Virus record (IMG/VR): IMGVR_UViG_3300032931_000203
Coordinates: 1 to 36,213 of that record
Source of the DNA: a virus
Length of the DNA: 36,213 bases
Reading direction: 5' to 3' (one strand)
Made by a program: the position numbers and the translations under genes. Shown here in pieces: positions 9,590-16,561 of this stretch. The stretch's first letter is position 1. Every line of letters begins with the position of its first letter. The notes below the pieces were generated by a model. It did not search any database, was not told the DNA's origin, and saw only the letters and a list, made by a program, of their open reading frames with translations.

Positions 9590-10708
9590 ATGACTCAGAC
9601 AATACTTACATCCAGCATAATTGCTAAAGAAGCATTGCTGGCACTGGAAAACAATTTGGTGATGGCCAACCTGGTCCACCGGGAGTTCTCCCCTGAATTC
9701 CAACAGAAGGCTGGGGCAACGGTGACCATCAGGAAGCCTGCGACCTTCGCCGCCTCAGCGTTTTCAACGACTGTGGCCGCACAGGAAGTCGTGGAGTCAA
9801 GTGTTCAGGTGGTTCTGGACAAGTTCTACGATATTTCTGCTGCCATTACCTCGCAGGAACTGACATTGAACGTCAGTGACTTCCGAACACAGGTGCTCGA
9901 CCCGATGATGAGAGCGCACGCTCAGAACGTGGACTACCAGATATTCCAGGCGGTCTACAAGACCTTTGCCGGCCACACCCGGGCGACAGCCACTACGGCA
10001 GTCATTGGCGACCTTATCAATGCGGTTGCGCAGCTCGATCTTCAGAAAGCGCCACCGACTGAGAGAAGGGCAGTATTGCACCCCATGACCCACGCCAGAT
10101 ACGCCGGTCTCGATGCCGTCCTGCACGCTGACAAGAGGGGTTCACCCCTTACCATCACCGAATACTCCATCGGCAGAATGTTTGGGGCGGACTGGTATAT
10201 GGACCAGAACGTGCCGAAGCACACCAGCTTAGTCCTTGATACTGCTGGTGTTATGAGTGGTGCTGCTGCTGCCGGTGCGACTGCTGCGACTGTTGGTGCT
10301 CTAACCAACGCCGAGGTTATCGCTGCTGGCGATGTGTTCAAGGCGGTAGGTAGTGATAAAGGCTACCTAATCCTTACAGGGGGCACTGTGGGGTCAACAG
10401 TATGCACAATCACCTTCAGTCCGCCCTTAGACGCTGCCATTGCTGACCAAGCTGTTGTCACGTTCCAGGCAACGGCTGGAAAGTGCAACCTGCTCTTCCA
10501 CAAGAACGCGATTGCCTTGGTCAGCGCGCCCCTGATGCCTTATCTGGGAGGTGTTAATTGCAGCGTGGAAACATACAAGGGCATATCCTGCCGTGTTGCC
10601 TTGGATGGCGACACGTCCGCTAAGACAAACAGGATTTCCGTTGACATGCTCTTCGGTGTGAAGACGCTGGACAAGGAACTCGGAGTGAGACTCCACGATA
10701 ACGGCTAG
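9590..10708 (+). CDS. Major capsid protein, P22 coat-like (372 aa)
   Basis: The N terminus (MTQTILTSSIIAKEALLALE), the KAGATVTIRKP segment and the LVxFHKNAxALVxAPL-like segment near residues 300-320 are what I expect of the P22 coat protein family (HK97 fold). A loop around residues 220-290, rich in Ala, Gly and Thr, resembles the inserted domain of that family. The length is a little under that of P22 coat (about 430 residues). The gene follows the scaffold by 16 bases with CGGAGG upstream, and a strong hairpin lies after its stop, consistent with a highly expressed structural gene. Confidence 0.88.
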   Translation: MTQTILTSSIIAKEALLALENNLVMANLVHREFSPEFQQKAGATVTIRKPATFAASAFSTTVAAQEVVESSVQVVLDKFYDISAAITSQELTLNVSDFRTQVLDPMMRAHAQNVDYQIFQAVYKTFAGHTRATATTAVIGDLINAVAQLDLQKAPPTERRAVLHPMTHARYAGLDAVLHADKRGSPLTITEYSIGRMFGADWYMDQNVPKHTSLVLDTAGVMSGAAAAGATAATVGALTNAEVIAAGDVFKAVGSDKGYLILTGGTVGSTVCTITFSPPLDAAIADQAVVTFQATAGKCNLLFHKNAIALVSAPLMPYLGGVNCSVETYKGISCRVALDGDTSAKTNRISVDMLFGVKTLDKELGVRLHDNG

Positions 10709-10731
10709 ACCTGACCAACCTGAGTAATTTA

Positions 10732-10759
10732 AGAGAGGGGGGCATAAGCTCCCCTCTCT
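10732..10759 (+). other. Stable hairpin after the coat gene
   Basis: A 9-base-pair stem, AGAGAGGGG (10732-10740) with CCCCTCTCT (10751-10759), encloses a 10-base loop. No U tract follows, so it is unlikely to be a simple intrinsic terminator. It may protect the coat mRNA 3' end or act as a processing site, lowering expression of the genes downstream. Confidence 0.55.
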
Positions 10760-10774
10760 CAGTAAAGGAGGTTT

Positions 10775-12370
10775 ATGCGCGTCCTGATAACAGGAAATTC
10801 GCCCTTTTGCTCTACTGGATATGGCATCCAAGCAGCTAGGCTCGCCTTATGTCTTAAAGAGATCGGGCATGAGCCAGCCATCTTCGCTTATTTCGGGTTA
10901 GGTGGCAACATGATTCAGTGGAACGGCATACCTATCTATCCCAATAATAATGACGACTACGGAGTGAAGTATGCCGAGAGAATCTACCAGCACTTCAAAG
11001 CCGACATCTTGATTACGTTGGTGGACATCTGGATATTGAAAGACCTCCCACCGACAATGAAGTGGTTTCCCTGGACTCCTGTTGACCATGAACCCATGCC
11101 ACCGAGGGTTTACCAGGTCCTTCATAACCACCAGGGAATTTACAAGCCGATAGCCATGTCCCAATACGGCAAGAAAGAGATGGAACGGTTAGGGATAGAC
11201 TCCTTTTATGTTCCCCACATGATAGATTGCGATGCCTTCCGTCCTGACGAAGAGATCAGAAAAGAGCATCGGAAACTACTCGGCTGGACTGACAAGTTTG
11301 TTATCGGCTCAGTCGGCACGAACGTCAGGGAGAGAAAGAACTGGACGGCCATGTTTCTGGCTCTTCAGAAGTTTCGCAGATCGCATGATGACGTTCTCAT
11401 GTATTGCCACACAGACGCTTTTGAGTCAAGAGGGCGAGACCTGGAAGCACTACGACAAAGTTTGATGATTCAGGACATTACCTTCTTCCCCGGAATAACC
11501 GAAATGAAGGTAGAGGGGATCACCGAAGAGACGATGAACAATATGTACAACAGTCTCGATGTTTATTTACATCCTTCTAAGGGCGAAGGGTTCGGAATAC
11601 CCATCATCGAGGCCCAAAGTTGTGGTGTGCCGGTGATCGTTTCAAACAATACGGCTCAACCTGAACTATGCGGTGGCGGCTGGATATTGAAAGACATGCG
11701 CCCGGAATGGGACGAGCAGAGTTCCTGGGAAGGCGCGGCTAATCCAGATGAGATTTTAGAATACCTTGAACAAGCCTACCAGGAAAAGAAGTCGGGGAAA
11801 TTGGAAGAGAGAAAGGTAGCAGCCCGCGAAAAGGCTCTCGAATACGACTACCGAATAGTCATGGAGAAATACTGGAAACCGACCTTAATCGAAATTGAGA
11901 GGCTGCTTAAAGTCGCAACAGAACCAGATGCCCACCTGAGAACATGGACTCCTCAAAATTGGGAAGCAATAAGGGACAAGGATTACAGGCAATTCCTCAT
12001 TCCGCCTCTATGCGAACCTAAGAAGGTAATTGATATAGGCTGCGGGCCGAAAAGTCCCTGGCGAAAATACCTTGAACCTCTAGGGGAGTATACCGGCATA
12101 GACATTCAAGGCGGGGATGGTGTTATTCAGATGGATGCCCAGAACCTCAAATTCCCCGATAAGACCTTCGGGTTTGCCTGGTGCTGCGATGTCTTGGAGC
12201 ACGTGGGTGACCCTGAAAGGGTAGTTAGAGAGGCAAGAAGGGTCGCCAAGCATGGTGCCATAGTGTTCTGCACTCCCAACGCTGCTGAGTTCAAGGTTGA
12301 TCCTGAGCATAAAGTCGTAAAACTAAAATATGCCCTCACCAAAGCGGGGCATGGGGTCACAGTCTGGTAA
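10775..12370 (+). CDS. Glycosyltransferase (GT4-like) fused to a SAM methyltransferase (531 aa)
   Basis: Residues about 1-375 look like a GT-B glycosyltransferase of the GT4/GT1 type. The N-terminal glycine-rich loop SPFCSTGYGIQ is at 8-18, and the donor-binding segment GEGFGIPIIEAQSCGVPVI near residues 268-288 carries the E-x7-E-like pattern. Residues about 395-531 form a class I methyltransferase: VIDIGCGPK near 418, an acidic strand-2 motif GIDIQ, and DVLEHVGDPERVVREA (Methyltransf_11-like). The GT module probably transfers a sugar to a virion or host glycan and the second domain could methylate the sugar. AAAGGAGG precedes the ATG. The gene sits inside the capsid block directly after the coat gene. 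The methyltransferase end is short compared with stand-alone members. Confidence 0.82.
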   Translation: MRVLITGNSPFCSTGYGIQAARLALCLKEIGHEPAIFAYFGLGGNMIQWNGIPIYPNNNDDYGVKYAERIYQHFKADILITLVDIWILKDLPPTMKWFPWTPVDHEPMPPRVYQVLHNHQGIYKPIAMSQYGKKEMERLGIDSFYVPHMIDCDAFRPDEEIRKEHRKLLGWTDKFVIGSVGTNVRERKNWTAMFLALQKFRRSHDDVLMYCHTDAFESRGRDLEALRQSLMIQDITFFPGITEMKVEGITEETMNNMYNSLDVYLHPSKGEGFGIPIIEAQSCGVPVIVSNNTAQPELCGGGWILKDMRPEWDEQSSWEGAANPDEILEYLEQAYQEKKSGKLEERKVAAREKALEYDYRIVMEKYWKPTLIEIERLLKVATEPDAHLRTWTPQNWEAIRDKDYRQFLIPPLCEPKKVIDIGCGPKSPWRKYLEPLGEYTGIDIQGGDGVIQMDAQNLKFPDKTFGFAWCCDVLEHVGDPERVVREARRVAKHGAIVFCTPNAAEFKVDPEHKVVKLKYALTKAGHGVTVW

Positions 12371-12381
12371 GGAGGTGATTT

Positions 12382-12957
12382 ATGCCCGCTATAGGAGAGA
12401 TTCGAAAGGCCAAGGAGATAGGCTATAAGCGTGACTGCAAATATATCTGGCAAGCATGTGTGGATTGCCGAAAAGAACGCTGGGTACAACTTGTGAATGG
12501 AAAGCCTGACACACAACGATGCAAGGCTTGCGCTGCAAAGGCAAGACCAAAGGGGATTTGTGGTTTCGGGCAAGGTGTCAATAATCCTAGTTGGAAAGGG
12601 GGTAGGCGCATCAGTGGGCAGGGCTACATTCTCATCAAGCTAGAACCTGACGATTTCTTCTATCCTATGGCAGGAAAGAATGGTTGTGTCATGGAGCATC
12701 GTCTGGTGATGGCAAGACATCTACACAAGTGCCTCTTGCCCTGGCAAGTCGTCCATCATCGTAACGGCAATGTGAAAGACAATCGCCTAGAGAATCTCGA
12801 AGTACTCCCCTGTCGAGGTAAGCATAATACGGCAATGAACAAACGCATTAAGGAGCTTGGACGCAGAGTTGAGAAGCAAGCAATAGAGATTAAGGTTCTG
12901 CGATTTCAAGTCCAAGAATTAGAGAACAAGGAGGTGAACGTTGCCAGCATCCAGTGA
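12382..12957 (+). CDS. HNH homing-type endonuclease with zinc finger (191 aa)
   Basis: The N-terminal part has two CxxC pairs (C26/C29 and C47/C50) that can form a zinc ribbon. Residues 70-80 hold NNPSWKGGRR, typical of phage HNH proteins. The HNH core spans about 104-140: EHRLVMARHL, then VVHHRNGNVKDNRLENLEVL with paired His at 125-126 and the usual Asp/Asn. The C-terminal 40 residues are coiled coil. Free-standing enzymes of this class nick or cut double-stranded DNA and spread by homing. The gene interrupts the structural operon between the glycosyltransferase and a DUF3008-like gene, and near-identical ribosome binding sites lie at both of its ends. Confidence 0.88.
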   Translation: MPAIGEIRKAKEIGYKRDCKYIWQACVDCRKERWVQLVNGKPDTQRCKACAAKARPKGICGFGQGVNNPSWKGGRRISGQGYILIKLEPDDFFYPMAGKNGCVMEHRLVMARHLHKCLLPWQVVHHRNGNVKDNRLENLEVLPCRGKHNTAMNKRIKELGRRVEKQAIEIKVLRFQVQELENKEVNVASIQ

Positions 12958-13114
12958 ATCTCAAAAAACCTTAGCATGTATGGCCCTGGCCTACAACAAA
13001 CACGGGGAAAGCGCCATCAAGAGCGTGAAGGACAAACAGGCCGTCATCAAGATGGCCAACTCAATGACTGAGGAAGAGCTGAAGGATTACTGCCTGCAGC
13101 CGGTCAAGGAGTAG
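12941..13114 (+). CDS. DUF3008-like small protein (57 aa)
   Basis: A TTG start at 12941 follows an almost perfect Shine-Dalgarno, AAGGAGGTGA (12928-12937), and opens a 57-residue frame ending at TAG 13112-13114. The sequence starts MPASSESQKTLACMALAY and ends with MANSMTEEELKDY, which matches from memory the layout of the short DUF3008 family (MPAxSxxQ...MALA...MSExxLxDFA). The function of that family is unknown, and members are common next to phage structural genes. The start lies inside the 3' end of the HNH gene in another frame. Confidence 0.7.
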   Translation: MPASSESQKTLACMALAYNKHGESAIKSVKDKQAVIKMANSMTEEELKDYCLQPVKE

Positions 13115-13121
13115 CCGTCCT

Positions 13122-13703
13122 ATGGGTAAAGGCTATTTATCAGACATTAAGAACACAGTCCGGCAACTTCTGAGGGATGAGCTCGAGGAGACGACCGCCG
13201 AGTTTGACTCTGACGAACTGGATAGACACATTGGCCAGTGTCTCATTGAAATCTCACAGGTAAACCCATACGAAGTCCAGGAAAGCGTTGAGAGCGATGG
13301 AACACAGGAGATAAGCCTGGCTTCGATTGGGGGATTGATCAAAGACCGAATTGTGAGAGTCGAATACCCAGTGGGGAACGACCCGCCATCATATCTTGAA
13401 TTCGAGAGGTTCGGGAGCACCTTGAGAGTCAAGGACACAACACCGACTTCCGGTGAAGCGATTTATCTCTATTGCCAGAAGGTTCACGAAGTGACCGAAG
13501 GCTCAACTAGCCTGACGGCTGACCTTGAGGGGGTTCTCGTCAAAGGCGTCGTTGCCTATGCAGCCCTGGCCTGGCTCAATAAGATGCGAGACCAAATAGT
13601 GCCTAGTTCTGTGAGAATTTATCAGGCCTGGGCGAAAGACCAACTGATACTTTATAGGGACGCTCTTAGTTCAATCACAGCGTCTAACGTGTGGGAATAC
13701 TAA
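13122..13703 (+). CDS. Head-tail adaptor / head completion protein (193 aa)
   Basis: The protein is helical at the N terminus (SDIKNTVRQLLRDE...FDSDELDRHIGQCLIEIS), has a beta-rich centre, and ends in a helical bundle (GVVAYAALAWLNKMRD...YQAWAKDQLILYRDAL). This is the layout of phage adaptor proteins that dock under the portal (P22 gp4 / gp6-type connector proteins). The position downstream of the coat gene and before the tail genes agrees. The ATG at 13122 is 10 bases after an AAGGAG. The assignment rests on fold-like appearance and order, not on a diagnostic motif. Confidence 0.6.
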   Translation: MGKGYLSDIKNTVRQLLRDELEETTAEFDSDELDRHIGQCLIEISQVNPYEVQESVESDGTQEISLASIGGLIKDRIVRVEYPVGNDPPSYLEFERFGSTLRVKDTTPTSGEAIYLYCQKVHEVTEGSTSLTADLEGVLVKGVVAYAALAWLNKMRDQIVPSSVRIYQAWAKDQLILYRDALSSITASNVWEY

Positions 13704-13717
13704 CACAAGGAGGGACT

Positions 13718-14281
13718 ATGAAACCATTTAACCTATTTCTGCCCAAAGGCTTCTCGATGCGTGATGGGAAGGTATACCGAAACCTCATCATCGTTGAAGT
13801 CTTCAACAATGCCCGGGACATGAAGCTCATCGGCAGGAGTTTCTGTCGCAATCTCGTAACGAATGAGGGGCTCAACGCCGACCTGGACATCATGTTTCAC
13901 GCCAGCACTCAGATAACGACCTGGTATTGTGTCATATCTGAGACAAACACAAGTCCTGCTGCTGGTATGACCTACGCCGTGCCGAGTTTCACCGAATGGC
14001 AAGCCTACGATGAGGCGACGAGGCCTGAGTATGTGGAGGCTGCTGCTGCCAGCCAGTCAATCACGAACTCGGCTAACAAGGCAGTGTTCACAGCCAATGC
14101 CACAAAGACCCTGTATGGTGCTGGCTTGGTAGGCGGTGGCTCTGCTGCGACAACTAAGGCCAACACGGCAGGGGGTGGTAAGCTGTTCAACTTTGGTCTG
14201 TTCACTGCCTCTCAGCCTGTGGTTGATGACAACGTAGTGAATCTCACCATTACCTTGACCGCAGCCGATGATGGCGTGTGA
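13718..14281 (+). CDS. Virion structural protein, unknown role (187 aa)
   Basis: I chose the ATG at 13718 because AAGGAGGG lies just before it. Earlier codons in the frame overlap the adaptor gene. The pattern VTNEGLNADLDIMFHASTQI followed by TTWYCVI, then AYDEATRPEYVEA and a Thr/Ala/Gly-rich C terminus, is one I associate with a common phage structural family of beta-rich proteins found near adaptor genes, usually annotated hypothetical. Composition (high Ala, Thr, Gly, few charges after residue 90) fits a virion surface or tail component. A strong terminator follows it, so it may be expressed at a high level. Confidence 0.55.
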   Translation: MKPFNLFLPKGFSMRDGKVYRNLIIVEVFNNARDMKLIGRSFCRNLVTNEGLNADLDIMFHASTQITTWYCVISETNTSPAAGMTYAVPSFTEWQAYDEATRPEYVEAAAASQSITNSANKAVFTANATKTLYGAGLVGGGSAATTKANTAGGGKLFNFGLFTASQPVVDDNVVNLTITLTAADDGV

Positions 14282-14309
14282 ACCTGATGAGGTTTAGGAG
14301 TATGAAGCA

Positions 14310-14337
14310 GGGGCAGGGCAAAACCTGCCCTTGTTTG
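14310..14337 (+). terminator. Intrinsic terminator after the structural gene
   Basis: GGGCAGG (14311-14317) pairs with CCTGCCC (14324-14330) around a 6-base loop, followed by TTGTTTG. The U-rich run is interrupted, so it may be a partial terminator that steps down expression of the tail genes. Confidence 0.6.
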
Positions 14338-14347
14338 TAAGGAAAAT

Positions 14348-16255
14348 ATGGCAGTAATATATCCAGCTCAAATCAAAACGGACAGAGACAAGCTATTTGC
14401 CTGCTACTCCCTCATCGAACAGATGCGCCTTGAACACAACAAGGTGTCAGCTATCGCCACGTCCGATAAAGAGAAGTACATCGAGTCAGGCAAGCTCAGG
14501 GCCTACGTTCAACAGGCGGAATCCCTACTAAAGCAACTACTTGCTGAACAAAACAGACTCAAGGAGAGCATCATATGGGCTAACTACACCCCCGAACAAT
14601 GGAAGGCACTCAACAGCCTCACTCCCCAAGAGCTAATTACACTTCAGCAAACCTTGTTTGGCAATAAGAGCGCCGAAAGCACAAAACCAACACTCGCCAC
14701 CTCCTCACCCCTGGACGATCTCAAGGCCCTTAGTCTTGATGATATGCCAGCAAAGCTGGGTTCTGACCCTACCGAGGACTATACCACCTACACCGAGGTT
14801 GACGAGACCAGTGCCCTTGCCATAACAGCAGACCGCATAACCTATACTGCTGCAAAGGCTATCTATAATCAATACTATGTCTACAAAGACAAAGGTGCTG
14901 CCCACTTTAACGGTAACTTCGAGCACAGAGTTAAGCACTATTGCAGTGCAATGGGTAATTACATCCAAATTGGAGAATGGCTGCTATCCAACGTCGTAGG
15001 TGATGAATACTATTTAAGAAATGGTCAATACGATCTGCTTATTAGCAAGCTTTACTATGACTCTGGCTCTGGTCGGTGTACGTTTTTAGAAGAATACGAT
15101 AATGCCTTAGGTCTTTTCTATGACTATACCGCCAACATCTGGAATCTCTCCACAGTTTACTACATTACAGATAAAAGGGATGAAGATGTAGGTACCTATG
15201 GCACAATTTATTCCTATCTATGCACAGGAAACTACTATGGTGAATCTGGGTACACCCTGATTGATACCTTAAGTGTCGCTCTTCATTCAAGCAAGAAGGA
15301 CTTCAGGTATATCGCCTCAGCGGTAGGCTTTGACTACAACCTAAATACGAATACCTGCACCGGCTACATCGAGCTTCTTGACTTGCGGGAAGTTACGGCT
15401 TATGAGCTTTCCCTTACTGAGGGCTTGAAGGCTGGAGACACACCAACAAGGTTAATGACAGCCTCAGTCTCGGTTACCGAAGGACTCAAGGGCGGGGATT
15501 CCTTTGGCAAGACGGCCTTAATGAGCTTGCTGGCCAGTGATGGACTTAAATTAGGCGAGACGCTTCAATCCTTAATGCAAGCCTATCCTTCATTGTCTGA
15601 GGGAATCAAGGTTGGCGATACCGTCTCATCTTTGATGAACTCATATAATCTTCTAACAGACGGCACAAAGTTTGGAGACTCAAATGCTCTATCAATGCTA
15701 GCAGCCTTATCTCTAATTGAAGGCGCCAAACTCGGCGATACGCCACTGGTTAACTTCCTTTCTCTTCTCAGTCTATTGGATGGCTTAAAACTCGGTGATG
15801 CTCAGTCTATTAACCTCGGCTTTCTGGTGACCTTGCTGGATGGGCTGAAAGTAGGGGACGCTCTATCGCAAGCTATGACGGCAAGCCCCACTCTAACGGA
15901 TGGGATGAAGTTAGGCGATACGGAGTTAGTCTCATTACTGGCAAGTCTTCAGATAACTGAAGGCATGACCCTGAGCGATGTTCTGGGGCTGACTGGTCTT
16001 GCTTATTATCTGAGCCTGACGGAGGGATTCAAGGCGGGCGATTCTACCCTAAGAACCCTGACGGCACTTCTACAATTAGTAGACGGCTTCAAGTTGGGAG
16101 ACGTGCCACTTTACTCAACAATCGGGGAATTATTGATGGCTTGGGCGCTGGCACAGAGCTACTACTATGTAACCACAGAGGTTAAGCCATATTTTCAGAT
16201 AACAACAGAAGCGAAGTCCTACTTCGATACAACGACACGAACAGGAGTGGAATAA
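14348..16255 (+). CDS. Tail/appendage protein with twelve 20-residue repeats (635 aa)
   Basis: Residues about 1-110 are helical and charged with a possible coiled coil. Residues 120-355 are a Tyr-rich globular part. Residues 358 to about 590 are twelve tandem copies of a 20-residue unit with consensus [DE]G-h-K-h-G-D-[ST] followed by a hydrophobic/Ser-Leu run. One copy (EGMTLSD...) is 21 residues long and degenerate. The extreme C terminus repeats TTE-K-YF twice. Such evenly spaced units suggest a solenoid or stalk in a phage tail appendage. The gene follows a terminator hairpin; its stop overlaps the next ATG (16253-16257). I recognise no named family. Confidence 0.65.
   Translation: MAVIYPAQIKTDRDKLFACYSLIEQMRLEHNKVSAIATSDKEKYIESGKLRAYVQQAESLLKQLLAEQNRLKESIIWANYTPEQWKALNSLTPQELITLQQTLFGNKSAESTKPTLATSSPLDDLKALSLDDMPAKLGSDPTEDYTTYTEVDETSALAITADRITYTAAKAIYNQYYVYKDKGAAHFNGNFEHRVKHYCSAMGNYIQIGEWLLSNVVGDEYYLRNGQYDLLISKLYYDSGSGRCTFLEEYDNALGLFYDYTANIWNLSTVYYITDKRDEDVGTYGTIYSYLCTGNYYGESGYTLIDTLSVALHSSKKDFRYIASAVGFDYNLNTNTCTGYIELLDLREVTAYELSLTEGLKAGDTPTRLMTASVSVTEGLKGGDSFGKTALMSLLASDGLKLGETLQSLMQAYPSLSEGIKVGDTVSSLMNSYNLLTDGTKFGDSNALSMLAALSLIEGAKLGDTPLVNFLSLLSLLDGLKLGDAQSINLGFLVTLLDGLKVGDALSQAMTASPTLTDGMKLGDTELVSLLASLQITEGMTLSDVLGLTGLAYYLSLTEGFKAGDSTLRTLTALLQLVDGFKLGDVPLYSTIGELLMAWALAQSYYYVTTEVKPYFQITTEAKSYFDTTTRTGVE
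15419..16120 (+). repeat. Twelve tandem 60-bp coding repeats
   Basis: Each unit encodes 20 residues that begin EGLKAGD, DGLKLGE, EGIKVGD, DGTKFGD, EGAKLGD, DGLKLGD and so on. The period is exactly 60 bases except for one unit with an extra codon. Nucleotide identity between units is modest although the protein consensus is kept, so the array is old and under selection for the protein pattern. Confidence 0.85.
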
Positions 16256-16560
16256 TGCCAACAACAGAAGTCTTTTACAGAGAGGGAACAATCGAGATTT
16301 GGGTTTACTTCCAACGGCCGGTCGGAACCTATGTAAGCCCTAACCAAGGAGTGAAGGTCACAGTCAAGGACGCGTTGGATGCACTCAAGGTGGATGCCCT
16401 GGCGATGACTGAAAGCGTAACCGGGAAGTTCGTTTACTACTACACCCCGGCTGCCGCTGCTGAGCGAGGCAACTGGCATTACAAGGCACTGGGGCAAGAT
16501 GGCACTGGCGCGTCCGCTAAATACGGCAAGGTTTATGGGAGCTTTGAGGTAAAGGACTAG
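16255..16560 (+). CDS. Ig-like beta-sandwich virion protein (101 aa)
   Basis: A compact protein with alternating beta-strand patterns: IEIWVYFQ, VKVTVKDA, an AMTESVTGKFVYYYT core and a WHYKALGQDG strand pair, ending in YGSFEVKD. This is the look of single Ig-like domains found in phage tail or decoration proteins. The start overlaps the stop of the repeat protein by one base and the next gene follows after one base, so it belongs to the same tail operon. The partner is unknown. Confidence 0.5.
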   Translation: MPTTEVFYREGTIEIWVYFQRPVGTYVSPNQGVKVTVKDALDALKVDALAMTESVTGKFVYYYTPAAAAERGNWHYKALGQDGTGASAKYGKVYGSFEVKD

Positions 16561-16561
16561 A

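Noticed and set aside
10732-10759. Hairpin after the coat gene as an intrinsic terminator
   Set aside because: No U tract follows the stem, so it is listed as a stability or processing element.
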